Source of the DNA: CAKSQL01 sp045606465 | GTDB taxonomy: Bacteria; Bacillota; Clostridia; UBA1381 | Direction of reading: 5' to 3' | DNA length: 15,036 bases | Assembly (NCBI GenBank): GCA_045606465.1 | Contig: JAZURZ010000149.1 | Span: 1 to 15,036, forward strand | In this document: positions 6,800 through 13,145 of the stretch, piece by piece | Layout: every line of letters begins with the position of its first letter | Position numbering within the stretch: position 1 is the first letter of the stretch | Translations under genes and position numbers: made by a program | Notes under the pieces: model-generated | What the model saw: only the letters and a program-made list of their open reading frames with translations | Database searches by the model: none | Told to the model about the DNA's origin: nothing

Positions 6800-7486
6800 A
6801 TGCTAAAAAAAACAATATCTAAAGCATTTAAGGATACAATACCTGTCTTTATGGGATATTTGGTTCTTGGCTTTGGATTTGGAATACTTTTGCAAAAGGA
6901 GGGCTACCATTTCGGATGGGCATTTTTAATGTCACTTACGATTTATGGCGGCTCGATGCAATATGCTGCGGTTGATTTGGTGAGTCAAGGTGCAAGTCTT
7001 ATCACCACTGCAATAATGACAATAATAATAAATGCAAGGCATTTTTTCTATGGACTAAGTCTTCTGGAAAAATATAAGAGTGCAGGAAAATATAAGCCAT
7101 ATATGATTTTTGCACTCACAGATGAAACCTATTCTTTGGTATGTTCATCCTATGTTCCTGATGGCATGAAAAAAGAACAATATTATTTTTTTGTTTCTCT
7201 TTTTGACCATATATATTGGATTTTGGGCGGAGTTTTGGGAGCAGTATTTGGCTCGTTGGTGTCCTTTAATTCTGCAGGTGTGGAATTTTCCATGACGGCG
7301 CTTTTTGTAGTCATATTCACTGAGCAGTGGTTAAATTCATCAGACCATATTCCTGCAATTGTGGGAGTGGCAACAACCCTTGTATCATTGCTGATTTTTG
7401 GCTCTGATGCGTTTATAATCCCGTCCATGATAGCAATTGTTTTGGTGTTGTCAATTATAAGAAAAAGGAGGGAAAATAATGCATAA
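6800..7486 (+). CDS. azlC: AzlC family branched-chain amino acid exporter, large subunit
   Basis: A 228-residue polytopic membrane protein of the AzlC (LIV-E) family. Hydrophobic segments fall roughly at residues 13-32, 38-58, 62-80, 128-155, 160-178 and 190-222. The conserved core is GFGFGILLQKEGYHFGWAF, then YGGSMQYAAVDL (49-60) and TTAIMTIIINARHFFYGLSL (69-88). With AzlD it exports branched-chain amino acids and their toxic analogues, as shown for Bacillus AzlCD and Corynebacterium BrnFE. AAAGGAG about 8 nt upstream sets the start. The 3' end overlaps azlD by 8 nt, so the two are translationally coupled. No lrp- or azlB-like regulator is adjacent, so control is not evident. Confidence 0.93.
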   Translation: MLKKTISKAFKDTIPVFMGYLVLGFGFGILLQKEGYHFGWAFLMSLTIYGGSMQYAAVDLVSQGASLITTAIMTIIINARHFFYGLSLLEKYKSAGKYKPYMIFALTDETYSLVCSSYVPDGMKKEQYYFFVSLFDHIYWILGGVLGAVFGSLVSFNSAGVEFSMTALFVVIFTEQWLNSSDHIPAIVGVATTLVSLLIFGSDAFIIPSMIAIVLVLSIIRKRRENNA

Positions 7487-7811
7487 TAGTAATTCTTATG
7501 CCCTTCTCCAAATTCTCGTAATGGCAATATTTATGTTTCTTTTAAGAGTTCTTCCTTTTGTAATTTTTTCAAAAAAAGGTAACAACTCCAGTTTTTTAAC
7601 TTATCTTGGAATGGTGCTTCCCTATGCGACAATAGGAATGCTTGTGGTGTATTGCTTAAAGGATGTGTCACTTATAGCATATCCCTATGGCTTGCCTGAA
7701 CTTATTGGGGTGGTGATTGTTGCACTTTTACATATATGGAAGAAAAACACACTCCTGAGCGTATTCTTAGGGACAGTTTCTTATATGTTTTTAATACAGT
7801 TTATATTTTAA
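7479..7811 (+). CDS. azlD: AzlD family branched-chain amino acid exporter, small subunit
   Basis: A 110-residue membrane protein with about four hydrophobic segments (roughly 6-26, 41-60, 65-87, 92-110). The conserved AzlD elements are LRVLPFVIFSK (22-32) and YLGMVLPYATIGMLVVYCLKD (42-62). It is the obligatory small partner of AzlC in amino acid efflux. An AAGGAGG ribosome binding site lies within the azlC end, and the start codon sits upstream of the azlC stop. The bidirectional terminator about 130 nt downstream closes this plus-strand block. Confidence 0.92.
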   Translation: MHNSNSYALLQILVMAIFMFLLRVLPFVIFSKKGNNSSFLTYLGMVLPYATIGMLVVYCLKDVSLIAYPYGLPELIGVVIVALLHIWKKNTLLSVFLGTVSYMFLIQFIF

Positions 7812-7836
7812 AAAATAAAAAAAGGCGAATTGTGAA

Positions 7837-7938
7837 GTGGAAAAATTATTTGCATTATTTTTATCAATTGCTATGATAACCTCTGGCACAACATTTTCAT
7901 TTGCTCGCATCAGCCTCTCAACTATTTGGAATAAAAAT
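7837..7938 (+). pseudogene. Signal-peptide-like fragment after azlD (doubtful)
   Basis: A GTG at 7837 opens a frame whose first residues, MEKLFALFLSIAMITSGTT then FSFA, look like a secretion signal (Lys, hydrophobic core, Ala end). The frame then runs through the terminator and antisense through the aminopeptidase gene, where it has no coding character. The ribosome binding site is poor. It may be the stump of a lost exported protein or chance. Confidence 0.2.
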
Positions 7939-7977
7939 CAAGCTGTCGAAAAATTCCCGACAGCTTGGTTTTTTTAT
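7939..7977. terminator. Bidirectional rho-independent terminator between azlD and the M18 gene
   Basis: CAAGCTGTCG (7939-7948) pairs perfectly with CGACAGCTTG (7958-7967) around 9 nt. A long T-run follows on the plus strand, and ATTTTTATT follows on the minus strand. It ends just before the stop codon of the minus-strand aminopeptidase gene. Confidence 0.92.
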
Positions 7978-7980
7978 TTT

Positions 7981-9387
7981 TTATCTGTTTTCAAAGAATG
8001 CAAGATATGCTTTATATGCCATATAAATATCACTTTTTGCAGTAATTTCAAATGGGGAGTGCATACTAAGCACAGGAACGCCGCAGTCAATTACATCCAT
8101 GTTGAGATTTGCAACATACATTGCAATTGTTCCACCACCGCCCTGGTCAACCTTGCCAAGCTCGCTTGTTTGCCAGATTACATTTTCTGCATCAAAAATT
8201 TGTGTAATTTCTGAAACAAATTCGGCAGACGCATCACTTGCTCCTGATTTTCCTCTTGAACCTGTATATTTCATTATAACAAGACCATGTCCTGCAAAGG
8301 CAGAATTATTTTTTTCAGAAACTTGAGCATAGGTGGGGTCAAAAGCAGCACCCACATCAGAAGAAAGGCAAGCAGAATTTCTTATTGCCTTGTTCAGCAT
8401 GGTGATGGAGCATGAGCCTTGTTCTTTTTCTATCATTTCCGCAAGGGTCATTTCAAAAAATGCCGACAACATTCCAGTGTTTCCAACAGAACCAATTTCC
8501 TCCTTGTCAACTAAAAGGCAGATGGCAGTTCTTTCGGGGTTATCAATTCCAAAAATGCCCTCAAGCGATGTAAAAGCACAAACCCTGTCGTCCTGACCAT
8601 AGGCACCTATAAAGCTTTCGTCAAAGCCTACGTTTCGTGCCGAAAATGCAGGAACAGCCTCAAATTCTGCGCTTATAAAATCCTTTTCGCAAATTCCATA
8701 CATGGTGTTTAAAATGCTCAAAACCTTGAGTTTAACCTTCTCCTTTGCATCAGAGTCGGGAACAGGTGTTCCGCCAACTAATATATTAAGAGCCTCGCCC
8801 TCAATTCCTTCGGTCATTTTCTTGGACATCTGGTCTTGTGCAAGATGTGGGAGCAGGTCGGTGACACAAAAAACAGGGTCGGTATCCTTTTCGCCTATTA
8901 CTATTTTAATCTTTTCACCAGAGCTTGTGCATACCACTCCATGCAAGGAAAGAGGAATTGCAGTCCATTGATATTTTTTTATGCCGCCATAGTAATGAGT
9001 TTTAAAAAGTGCAAGTTCATCACTTTCATAAAGAGGATTTTGCTTTAAGTCAAGACGAGGTGAATCAATGTGAGCACCTACAATATTTACTCCATCGCTA
9101 AGAGGCTTTTTTCCCATTACACCAAGCATAATATTTTTGTCACGGTTGATAACATAAAATTTGTCACCAGGCTTTAGTGTAGTAAATGTATCAAAAGGCA
9201 AAAACCCCTTTTCCAAAGCCATTTTTTCTGATATTTCAACACATTCTCTCTCGGTTTTTCCCTGGTCTAAAAATTCGCGGTAGCGGTCGCAGAGGTCCAG
9301 CATTTTTTTTGTTTGCTCAGTGTCTATTTCCTCATAAACCGATTTGGTTTTATAGCTTATTTTTTCATAAAAATCCTTGTTTGTCAT
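7981..9387 (-). CDS. M18 family zinc aminopeptidase
   Basis: A 468-residue cytosolic di-zinc aminopeptidase of family M18 (aspartyl/vacuolar aminopeptidase I type). It removes N-terminal, often acidic or neutral, residues from peptides. Metal and catalytic positions are visible: His106 in VGAHIDSPRLD, Asp266/267 in YGQDDRVCAF, Glu296/297 in DKEEIGSVGNTGM, Asp344 in SSDVGAAFDP, and His443 in SMHSPFE. The glycine-rich GKVDQGGGGTIA (411-422) is also typical. The frame is open to a TTG at 9411, but AGAAAGG (9397-9403) sits 9 nt before the ATG at 9387, so I place the start there. A promoter (9489-9518) and a 10-bp hairpin (9431-9459) lie upstream. It is monocistronic. The family symbol in bacteria varies (apeA/apeB), so none is given. 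Confidence 0.93.
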   Translation of the reverse strand: MTNKDFYEKISYKTKSVYEEIDTEQTKKMLDLCDRYREFLDQGKTERECVEISEKMALEKGFLPFDTFTTLKPGDKFYVINRDKNIMLGVMGKKPLSDGVNIVGAHIDSPRLDLKQNPLYESDELALFKTHYYGGIKKYQWTAIPLSLHGVVCTSSGEKIKIVIGEKDTDPVFCVTDLLPHLAQDQMSKKMTEGIEGEALNILVGGTPVPDSDAKEKVKLKVLSILNTMYGICEKDFISAEFEAVPAFSARNVGFDESFIGAYGQDDRVCAFTSLEGIFGIDNPERTAICLLVDKEEIGSVGNTGMLSAFFEMTLAEMIEKEQGSCSITMLNKAIRNSACLSSDVGAAFDPTYAQVSEKNNSAFAGHGLVIMKYTGSRGKSGASDASAEFVSEITQIFDAENVIWQTSELGKVDQGGGGTIAMYVANLNMDVIDCGVPVLSMHSPFEITAKSDIYMAYKAYLAFFENR

Positions 9388-9395
9388 AATCAAAA

Positions 9396-9411
9396 ACCTT
9401 TCTGCCCACAA
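9396..9411 (-). promoter_or_regulatory. Ribosome binding site region with a 16-nt motif shared with glgA
   Basis: On the minus strand this reads TTGTGGGCAGAAAGGT, whose AGAAAGG is the ribosome binding site that decides the M18 start. The identical 16 bases occur on the plus strand at 14010-14025, before glgA. The G-rich 5' half is not needed for ribosome binding. Confidence 0.6.
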
Positions 9412-9430
9412 GTATTAACATCAGGAAATA

Positions 9431-9459
9431 CATTTCTTATTGTGAGCAAATAAGAAATG
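9431..9459. promoter_or_regulatory. 10-bp hairpin in the M18 gene leader
   Basis: CATTTCTTAT (9431-9440) and ATAAGAAATG (9450-9459) are perfect inverted copies around TGTGAGCAA. It lies between the predicted transcript start (about 9482, minus strand) and the start codon, so it would form in the 5' untranslated RNA, or act as an operator on DNA. Confidence 0.5.
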
Positions 9460-9488
9460 CTAAATATAAGATATATTTACTTTTCTAT

Positions 9489-9518
9489 AGTATATCACAA
9501 AGATGTACTTTAAGTCCA
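9489..9518 (-). promoter_or_regulatory. Likely promoter of the M18 aminopeptidase gene
   Basis: On the minus strand, TGGACT (9518-9513) and TATACT (9494-9489) are separated by 18 nt. The -10 matches 5 of 6 consensus bases and the -35 matches 4 of 6. The predicted leader is about 95 nt. Confidence 0.5.
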
Positions 9519-9645
9519 TATTTTTTTAAAAAATTTAATAATTTTGGAAAAAGTTTCGCATTTAAAACAATATGACGAGTATAAAAAAAAAAAATAATTC
9601 TTTTTTTATAAAATTAATTTCATTTAAAAAAAATAGGCGTTGTAA

Positions 9646-9675
9646 TTGACAATTGGTGTTATGGTGTGATATAAT
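9646..9675 (+). promoter_or_regulatory. Perfect-consensus SigA promoter for the ogg-fba gene group
   Basis: TTGACA (9646-9651) and TATAAT (9670-9675) are exact consensus hexamers 18 nt apart. Transcription would begin near 9682, giving a leader of about 135 nt before the glycosylase gene. Confidence 0.85.
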
Positions 9676-9693
9676 ACAGGGTAGTCTGTTGTT

Positions 9694-9777
9694 ATGATTG
9701 TTGAAAAAAATGATGATACAAATGAGTTGATTGGCAAGATGAAATTTTTCAATAAGATTTTAAAAAACAATATTTAA
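9694..9777 (+). other. Possible 27-codon leader ORF before the glycosylase gene
   Basis: The frame opens with ATG 9694, about 12 nt after the predicted transcript start, and closes at TAA 9775-9777. It has a polar, then Lys-rich composition (starts MIVEKNDDTNELIG). No ribosome binding site precedes it. I do not recognise it. The rest of the 9519-9815 gap is AT-rich and holds only the promoters listed. Confidence 0.2.
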
Positions 9778-9815
9778 ATTTTAATGTGATAACACATATT
9801 TTTTGGATTAATGAT

Positions 9816-10691
9816 ATGAATGTAAAATTTGAAAACAACAATGTAATCCTCGAAAATGCAGAGGACTTTAAAATTTCAGATATTTTCGACTGTGGGCAAT
9901 GCTTTCGCTGGAACAGGCAGGAAGATGGTACATATGTTGGAGTTGCCATGGGACGAGCTCTTTGTATTTCGCAGTCTGATAAAGAAATAGTTTTTCATAG
10001 CACCACAAAGGAAGATTTTGAAAATTTGTGGCATAATTATTTTGATCTTGACAGAAATTATTCCAAGATAAGAAAAATTCTCGCAGTCGATTCATCGCTT
10101 TCTTCGGCTTTTGCCTTTGGCGGTGGGATAAGGATTTTGAGGCAGTCTTTTTGGGAATGTCTTGTTTCATTTATAATATCTGCGTCAAACAACATTCCGA
10201 GAATTAAAAAAATTGTGGAGCTTTTGTGTGAAAATTTTGGTGAAAAGATAATATATATGCAAAGGGATTTTCACACATTTCCCTCACCTGAGAAAATAGC
10301 AGAGCTTTCCTTGGAGGATTTAGCTAAGGTTCGTGCAGGCTTTCGTGACAAGTATATACTCGATGCTGCCAGAAAATTTGTGTCTGATCCCCAAATGTCA
10401 GAAGAGTATTTAAGAAAATGCTCTGCTGATGAGGCGAAAAAAATTCTTATGCGTATAAATGGAGTTGGTAATAAAGTAGCGGACTGCGTGTTGCTTTTTG
10501 GACTTGGGAAATATGAATGTTTTCCTGTAGATGTATGGATGAAGAGAATAATGGAGTATTGCTATTTTAATGGAACAAATCAGGATATAAAAACAATTCA
10601 GAACTTTGCCACAGAGCATTTTGGAAAGCTTGGGGGATTTGCACAGCAGTATTTGTTTTTTTACGCAAGAGAAAATAAAATAGGAGTTTGA
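9816..10691 (+). CDS. ogg: 8-oxoguanine DNA glycosylase (OGG1-type, HhH-GPD)
   Basis: A 291-residue bifunctional DNA glycosylase/AP lyase that excises 8-oxoguanine opposite cytosine in base excision repair. The N-terminal OGG domain shows IFDCGQCFRWN (23-33). SFWECLVSFIISASNNIPRIK (111-131) begins the helical domain. The helix-hairpin-helix is INGVGNKVADC (214-224), with the catalytic lysine expected at Lys220 and the catalytic aspartate at Asp239 in FPVDVWMKR. The frame extends up to a GTG at 9786 (301 residues), but family alignment and a weak GGA 8 nt upstream favour the ATG at 9816. A perfect-consensus promoter precedes it. The next gene starts 7 nt after its stop, so they are probably cotranscribed. 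OGG1-type enzymes, rather than MutM alone, are common in Clostridia. Confidence 0.92.
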   Translation: MNVKFENNNVILENAEDFKISDIFDCGQCFRWNRQEDGTYVGVAMGRALCISQSDKEIVFHSTTKEDFENLWHNYFDLDRNYSKIRKILAVDSSLSSAFAFGGGIRILRQSFWECLVSFIISASNNIPRIKKIVELLCENFGEKIIYMQRDFHTFPSPEKIAELSLEDLAKVRAGFRDKYILDAARKFVSDPQMSEEYLRKCSADEAKKILMRINGVGNKVADCVLLFGLGKYECFPVDVWMKRIMEYCYFNGTNQDIKTIQNFATEHFGKLGGFAQQYLFFYARENKIGV

Positions 10692-10698
10692 GTTTGTA

Positions 10699-11319
10699 AT
10701 GATAAAACAATTTACGCAATCAATAGGTTTTTTCTGCCCCGATTGTGCAACTGCAACCTGTAATGATATTAATATATTTGAAATTTCCTCAAGGGTAGAA
10801 AAGGGCGCTTTTGCAAACAGGGGGAATAAGGCTTTTGCTTGTTCAAAAAAAGGGTGTACCACAAGTCCTATTGCTATATCCAGAAAAAAAGACAAATATA
10901 AAATTGTTGTATCCTGCCCTTTTTGTGATGGAATTCATGAGTTTTATATAAAAAATGCAAGTTTCTGGTCAAAGAATCTGGTGTTAAAATGTCCTTTGAG
11001 TGATATGAATGTATTTTACATAGGCGACAGGGAAAAAATAAATGGACAAATCAATGAGCAGGAAGAAGGCTTTAAAGAAATATTTGATGAGGTAAGGGTT
11101 GATAATAAGGCAATAATTTATATGGATATATTAACCGAGCTTCACCATATGCTTCATGATGGAAGAATATTTTGTCATTGCGGCTCGCACGATGTAAATC
11201 TTGAACTTGATGAGGATTTTATAAATGTCATATGTAACAAATGCTCATCAAAAAGGCTTATAACTCCGACAGAGGAAGAATATGAGCTTTTGTTGGATAC
11301 TGAAATCTTTGAAATTTAA
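10699..11319 (+). CDS. Unrecognised Cys-rich protein with several zinc-ribbon-like motifs
   Basis: I do not recognise this 206-residue protein. It is soluble, with no signal or membrane segment. It has paired cysteines: Cys13-x2-Cys16 with Cys21, then Cys48 and Cys53, then Cys73-x2-Cys76 with Cys98, then Cys159-x-Cys161 and Cys179-x2-Cys182. The last two pairs, about 18 residues apart with β-rich sequence between, look like one complete zinc ribbon; the first groups could form one or two more. Residues 111-155 (rich in Glu and Ile, ending YMDILTELHHMLHDG) are probably helical and separate the two metal-binding parts. An AGGAG overlapping the ogg end lies about 12 nt before the ATG. It lies between a DNA repair gene and fba and may bind nucleic acid, but that is a guess. 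Confidence 0.85.
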   Translation: MIKQFTQSIGFFCPDCATATCNDINIFEISSRVEKGAFANRGNKAFACSKKGCTTSPIAISRKKDKYKIVVSCPFCDGIHEFYIKNASFWSKNLVLKCPLSDMNVFYIGDREKINGQINEQEEGFKEIFDEVRVDNKAIIYMDILTELHHMLHDGRIFCHCGSHDVNLELDEDFINVICNKCSSKRLITPTEEEYELLLDTEIFEI

Positions 11320-11393
11320 AAAATGTTTAATATAGGCCATCAAGGCTTAATTAATATATTAAAAATGCAGCAAAAATCTGCTAAAAAAGTTAT

Positions 11394-11399
11394 AGGAGG
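11394..11399 (+). promoter_or_regulatory. Ribosome binding site that fixes the fba start
   Basis: AGGAGG lies 7 nt before the ATG at 11407, an ideal distance. The longer open frame from 11323 would add 28 residues that class II aldolases do not have. Confidence 0.85.
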
Positions 11400-11406
11400 A
11401 ACAAAA

Positions 11407-12270
11407 ATGTTAGTTTCAGCAACAGAAATGTTAAAAAAAGCAGTGGAAGGAAAGTATGCAGTAGGTCAGTTCAACATCAACAATCTTGAGTGGACAAAGG
11501 CTATTTTACAGACAGCACAGGAAAATAATTCTCCTGTAATTCTTGGTGTTTCCGAGGGTGCAGGAAAATATATGACAGGATTTAAGACTGTAGCGGCTAT
11601 GGTAAGCGCAATGATTGAGGACTTAAATATCACTGTACCTGTAGCCCTTCACTTAGACCATGGTTCATATGATGCATGCTTTAAATGCATTGAGGCAGGA
11701 TTTTCATCAGTTATGTTTGATGGCTCACATTATGCAATCGAGGAAAATATTGAAAAAACAAAAGAGCTCGTAAAGGTTTGTCACGAAAAGGGAATTTCAA
11801 TCGAGGCTGAGGTTGGCTCAATCGGCGGAGAAGAGGACGGCGTTGTAGGAGCAGGTGAAATTGCAGACCCCAATGAATGTAAAGCAATCGGCGATTTAGG
11901 TGTTGATTTTCTCGCTGCAGGCATTGGAAATATTCATGGAAAATATCCTGAAAATTGGAAGGGACTTGATTTTGACGCACTTGGAAAAACAAAAGAGCTT
12001 GTAGGCGACCTTCCTTTGGTATTGCATGGCGGAACAGGAATTCCTGCTGAAATGATTAAAAAAGCTATTTCTCTCGGAGTTGCGAAAATCAATGTAAATA
12101 CTGAGTGTCAGCTTTATTTTCAGGCAGCTACACGTAAATATATTGAAGAGGGAAAAGACCTTGCAGGAAAGGGCTTTGACCCAAGAAAGCTTTTAGCACC
12201 AGGATGTGAGGCAATTAAGGAAATTGTGAAAGAAAAGATGGAGCTTTTCGGCTCAGTAAACAAGGCATAA
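11407..12270 (+). CDS. fba: Class II fructose-bisphosphate aldolase
   Basis: A 287-residue zinc-dependent aldolase that reversibly splits fructose 1,6-bisphosphate into glyceraldehyde 3-phosphate and dihydroxyacetone phosphate in glycolysis and gluconeogenesis. Asp84 (catalytic) and His85 (zinc) are in LHLDHGSYD, Glu135 is in EAEVGSIGGEEDG, and His177 is in GIGNIHGKYP. His207 is in LVLHGGTGIP, and the phosphate-binding INVNTECQ (229-236) follows. Length and motifs fit the short class IIB group. Tagatose-bisphosphate aldolases share the fold, so the substrate rests on the absence of any tagatose or galactitol genes nearby. The gene follows the zinc-ribbon gene by 87 nt, possibly with read-through from the ogg promoter. 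No strong terminator appears until 12541. Confidence 0.94.
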   Translation: MLVSATEMLKKAVEGKYAVGQFNINNLEWTKAILQTAQENNSPVILGVSEGAGKYMTGFKTVAAMVSAMIEDLNITVPVALHLDHGSYDACFKCIEAGFSSVMFDGSHYAIEENIEKTKELVKVCHEKGISIEAEVGSIGGEEDGVVGAGEIADPNECKAIGDLGVDFLAAGIGNIHGKYPENWKGLDFDALGKTKELVGDLPLVLHGGTGIPAEMIKKAISLGVAKINVNTECQLYFQAATRKYIEEGKDLAGKGFDPRKLLAPGCEAIKEIVKEKMELFGSVNKA

Positions 12271-12365
12271 TTTAAAGTAAATGAAAAAGGGAATGTAAAA
12301 AAAGTCCAGAACTAAAACAAGGCGACAATCATATGCAATGAGGACAATTTATTATTTGTAAAATG

Positions 12366-12405
12366 TTTTCATTTAGATGAAAAATCTCATTTGATTCGAT
12401 TTTTC
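12366..12405. other. Two overlapping, mutually exclusive hairpins downstream of fba
   Basis: TTTTCAT-TTAG-ATGAAAA (12366-12383) and GAAAAATC (12379-12386) pairing with GATTTTTC (12398-12405) share bases 12379-12383, so only one can form at a time. The second is followed by CTAAAATTT, a poor terminator tail. They may end part of the fba transcript. Confidence 0.35.
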
Positions 12406-12416
12406 TAAAATTTAAG

Positions 12417-12427
12417 CCTTTTTGCTA
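12417..12427. repeat. Direct repeat CCTTTTTGCTA, left copy
   Basis: An exact 11-bp copy of 12588-12598, which lies in the last codons of the ImmA-like gene. The two bracket the folded element and the terminator. It may be a target-site duplication or chance. Confidence 0.4.
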
Positions 12428-12524
12428 CGAACAAACTTTGCCACTCGGCGTACCAAGAGTACGCCGTCGGGTAACCCAAAACAAGGAAACACCTTGTTTT
12501 GGCTCAGTTTATCCGTTCTGAAGC
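12424..12524. repeat. Cloverleaf-like folded element (possible small repeat or structured RNA)
   Basis: Two strong hairpins, CGGCGTAC-CAAGA-GTACGCCG (12446-12466) and CCAAAACAAGG-AAACA-CCTTGTTTTGG (12476-12502), are enclosed by a broken outer stem. Its pairs are GCT/AGC, GAAC/GTTC, and AAACTTTGCCA (12433-12443) with TGGCTCAGTTT (12500-12510). The innermost outer pairs compete with the base of the second hairpin. The stretch is richer in G+C than its surroundings and has no reading frame of interest. This nested symmetry resembles small dispersed palindromic elements or a structured RNA. I do not recognise a named family. Confidence 0.5.
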
Positions 12525-12540
12525 ATTTTTTCTATCCCCC

Positions 12541-12583
12541 AAAAAGGCGGTGTAAAAAAATGAGTTTTTTTACACCGCCTTTT
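12541..12583. terminator. Very strong bidirectional terminator (19-bp stem)
   Basis: Positions 12542-12560 and 12565-12583 are perfect inverted copies around TGAG: AAAAGGCGGTGT plus seven A, and seven T plus ACACCGCCTTTT. T-runs follow on both strands. It overlaps the last two bases of the ImmA-like gene's stop codon and can also end transcription coming from fba. Confidence 0.93.
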
Positions 12584-13145
12584 AATACCTTTTTGCTAAG
12601 AAATTTCTCTCAGGTGTTGTAGCAAGCTTAAAATCAAAGCCCCGATAATTCATGTCTGCAATTTTTATTCCCACAAGGTTTATGTCGGTGTTGAGATTTT
12701 TTGCAATTTGCTCCATATCATATCCATAATCGCAAGCAAGCTCCGAAAGCTCGGAATCACCAATGAGAATATTTGCCGCAAACAAATTTGCCTCATATTC
12801 TGTGCGTGCCGACATATCATAAAGCACAAATTCCTGCATTATTTTATTCTTTGCAAATTCTCTATGCATCATATCATGCCCAAGCTCGTGTGCGCACACA
12901 ATTTTAAGTTTTTCTTTGGGCAGGGAGGAATTAAGCATAATAATTCGTTTTCTTTTAATTATGGTATAAAGCCCTTTGAGCTCCTTGAAATTGTCACACA
13001 TTTTAATCATAATTCCGCTTTCTGCGGCAATTTCAAATGGATTTGTTGTATTATATTTTTTTATGAGTTTTTGAGTTTTTTTATATATTTCATCAGCAAA
13101 CACTTTAAAAGCACATCCTTTATCTTTTGTTAAAATAAAAAGCAT
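12582..13145 (-). CDS. ImmA/IrrE family metallo-endopeptidase
   Basis: A zinc metalloprotease of the ImmA/IrrE (DUF955) family, up to 187 residues. HELGH (His86, Glu87, His90) in VCAHELGHDMMHREF gives two zinc ligands and the catalytic glutamate, and Glu118 in RTEYEANLFAANILI is the usual third ligand. The N-terminal helix QKLIKKYNTTNPFEIAAESG is typical. Such proteases cut a partner XRE repressor after a signal; here the XRE gene lies directly upstream on the same strand. The start is uncertain. The ATG at 13145 has no ribosome binding site and falls inside an inverted repeat. A GTG at 13103 has AAAGGATG (13114-13121) about 13 nt upstream and gives a more typical 173 residues. The C-terminus ends in the flanking direct repeat (FLAKRY). 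Confidence 0.9.
   Translation of the reverse strand: MLFILTKDKGCAFKVFADEIYKKTQKLIKKYNTTNPFEIAAESGIMIKMCDNFKELKGLYTIIKRKRIIMLNSSLPKEKLKIVCAHELGHDMMHREFAKNKIMQEFVLYDMSARTEYEANLFAANILIGDSELSELACDYGYDMEQIAKNLNTDINLVGIKIADMNYRGFDFKLATTPERNFLAKRY
12588..12598. repeat. Direct repeat CCTTTTTGCTA, right copy
   Basis: Matches 12417-12427 exactly. It encodes the C-terminal LAKR of the ImmA-like protein on the minus strand. Confidence 0.4.

Noticed and set aside
7837..8214. A 125-codon plus-strand frame beginning with a signal-peptide-like segment
   Set aside because: Beyond about 7938 it runs through a strong terminator and antisense to the M18 gene, with no sensible protein. Only the first 30 or so codons are kept, as a doubtful remnant.
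9388..9411. Upstream extension of the M18 protein to a TTG start (MWAERFLI...)
   Set aside because: This extension consists of the ribosome binding site itself, and AGAAAGG is correctly spaced from the ATG at 9387.
11323..11406. 28-residue N-terminal extension of the aldolase
   Set aside because: A perfect AGGAGG precedes the ATG at 11407, and class II aldolases begin there.
12422..12622. 66-codon plus-strand frame across the folded element
   Set aside because: It is built from hairpin arms and the terminator, has no ribosome binding site, and its protein has no recognisable character.
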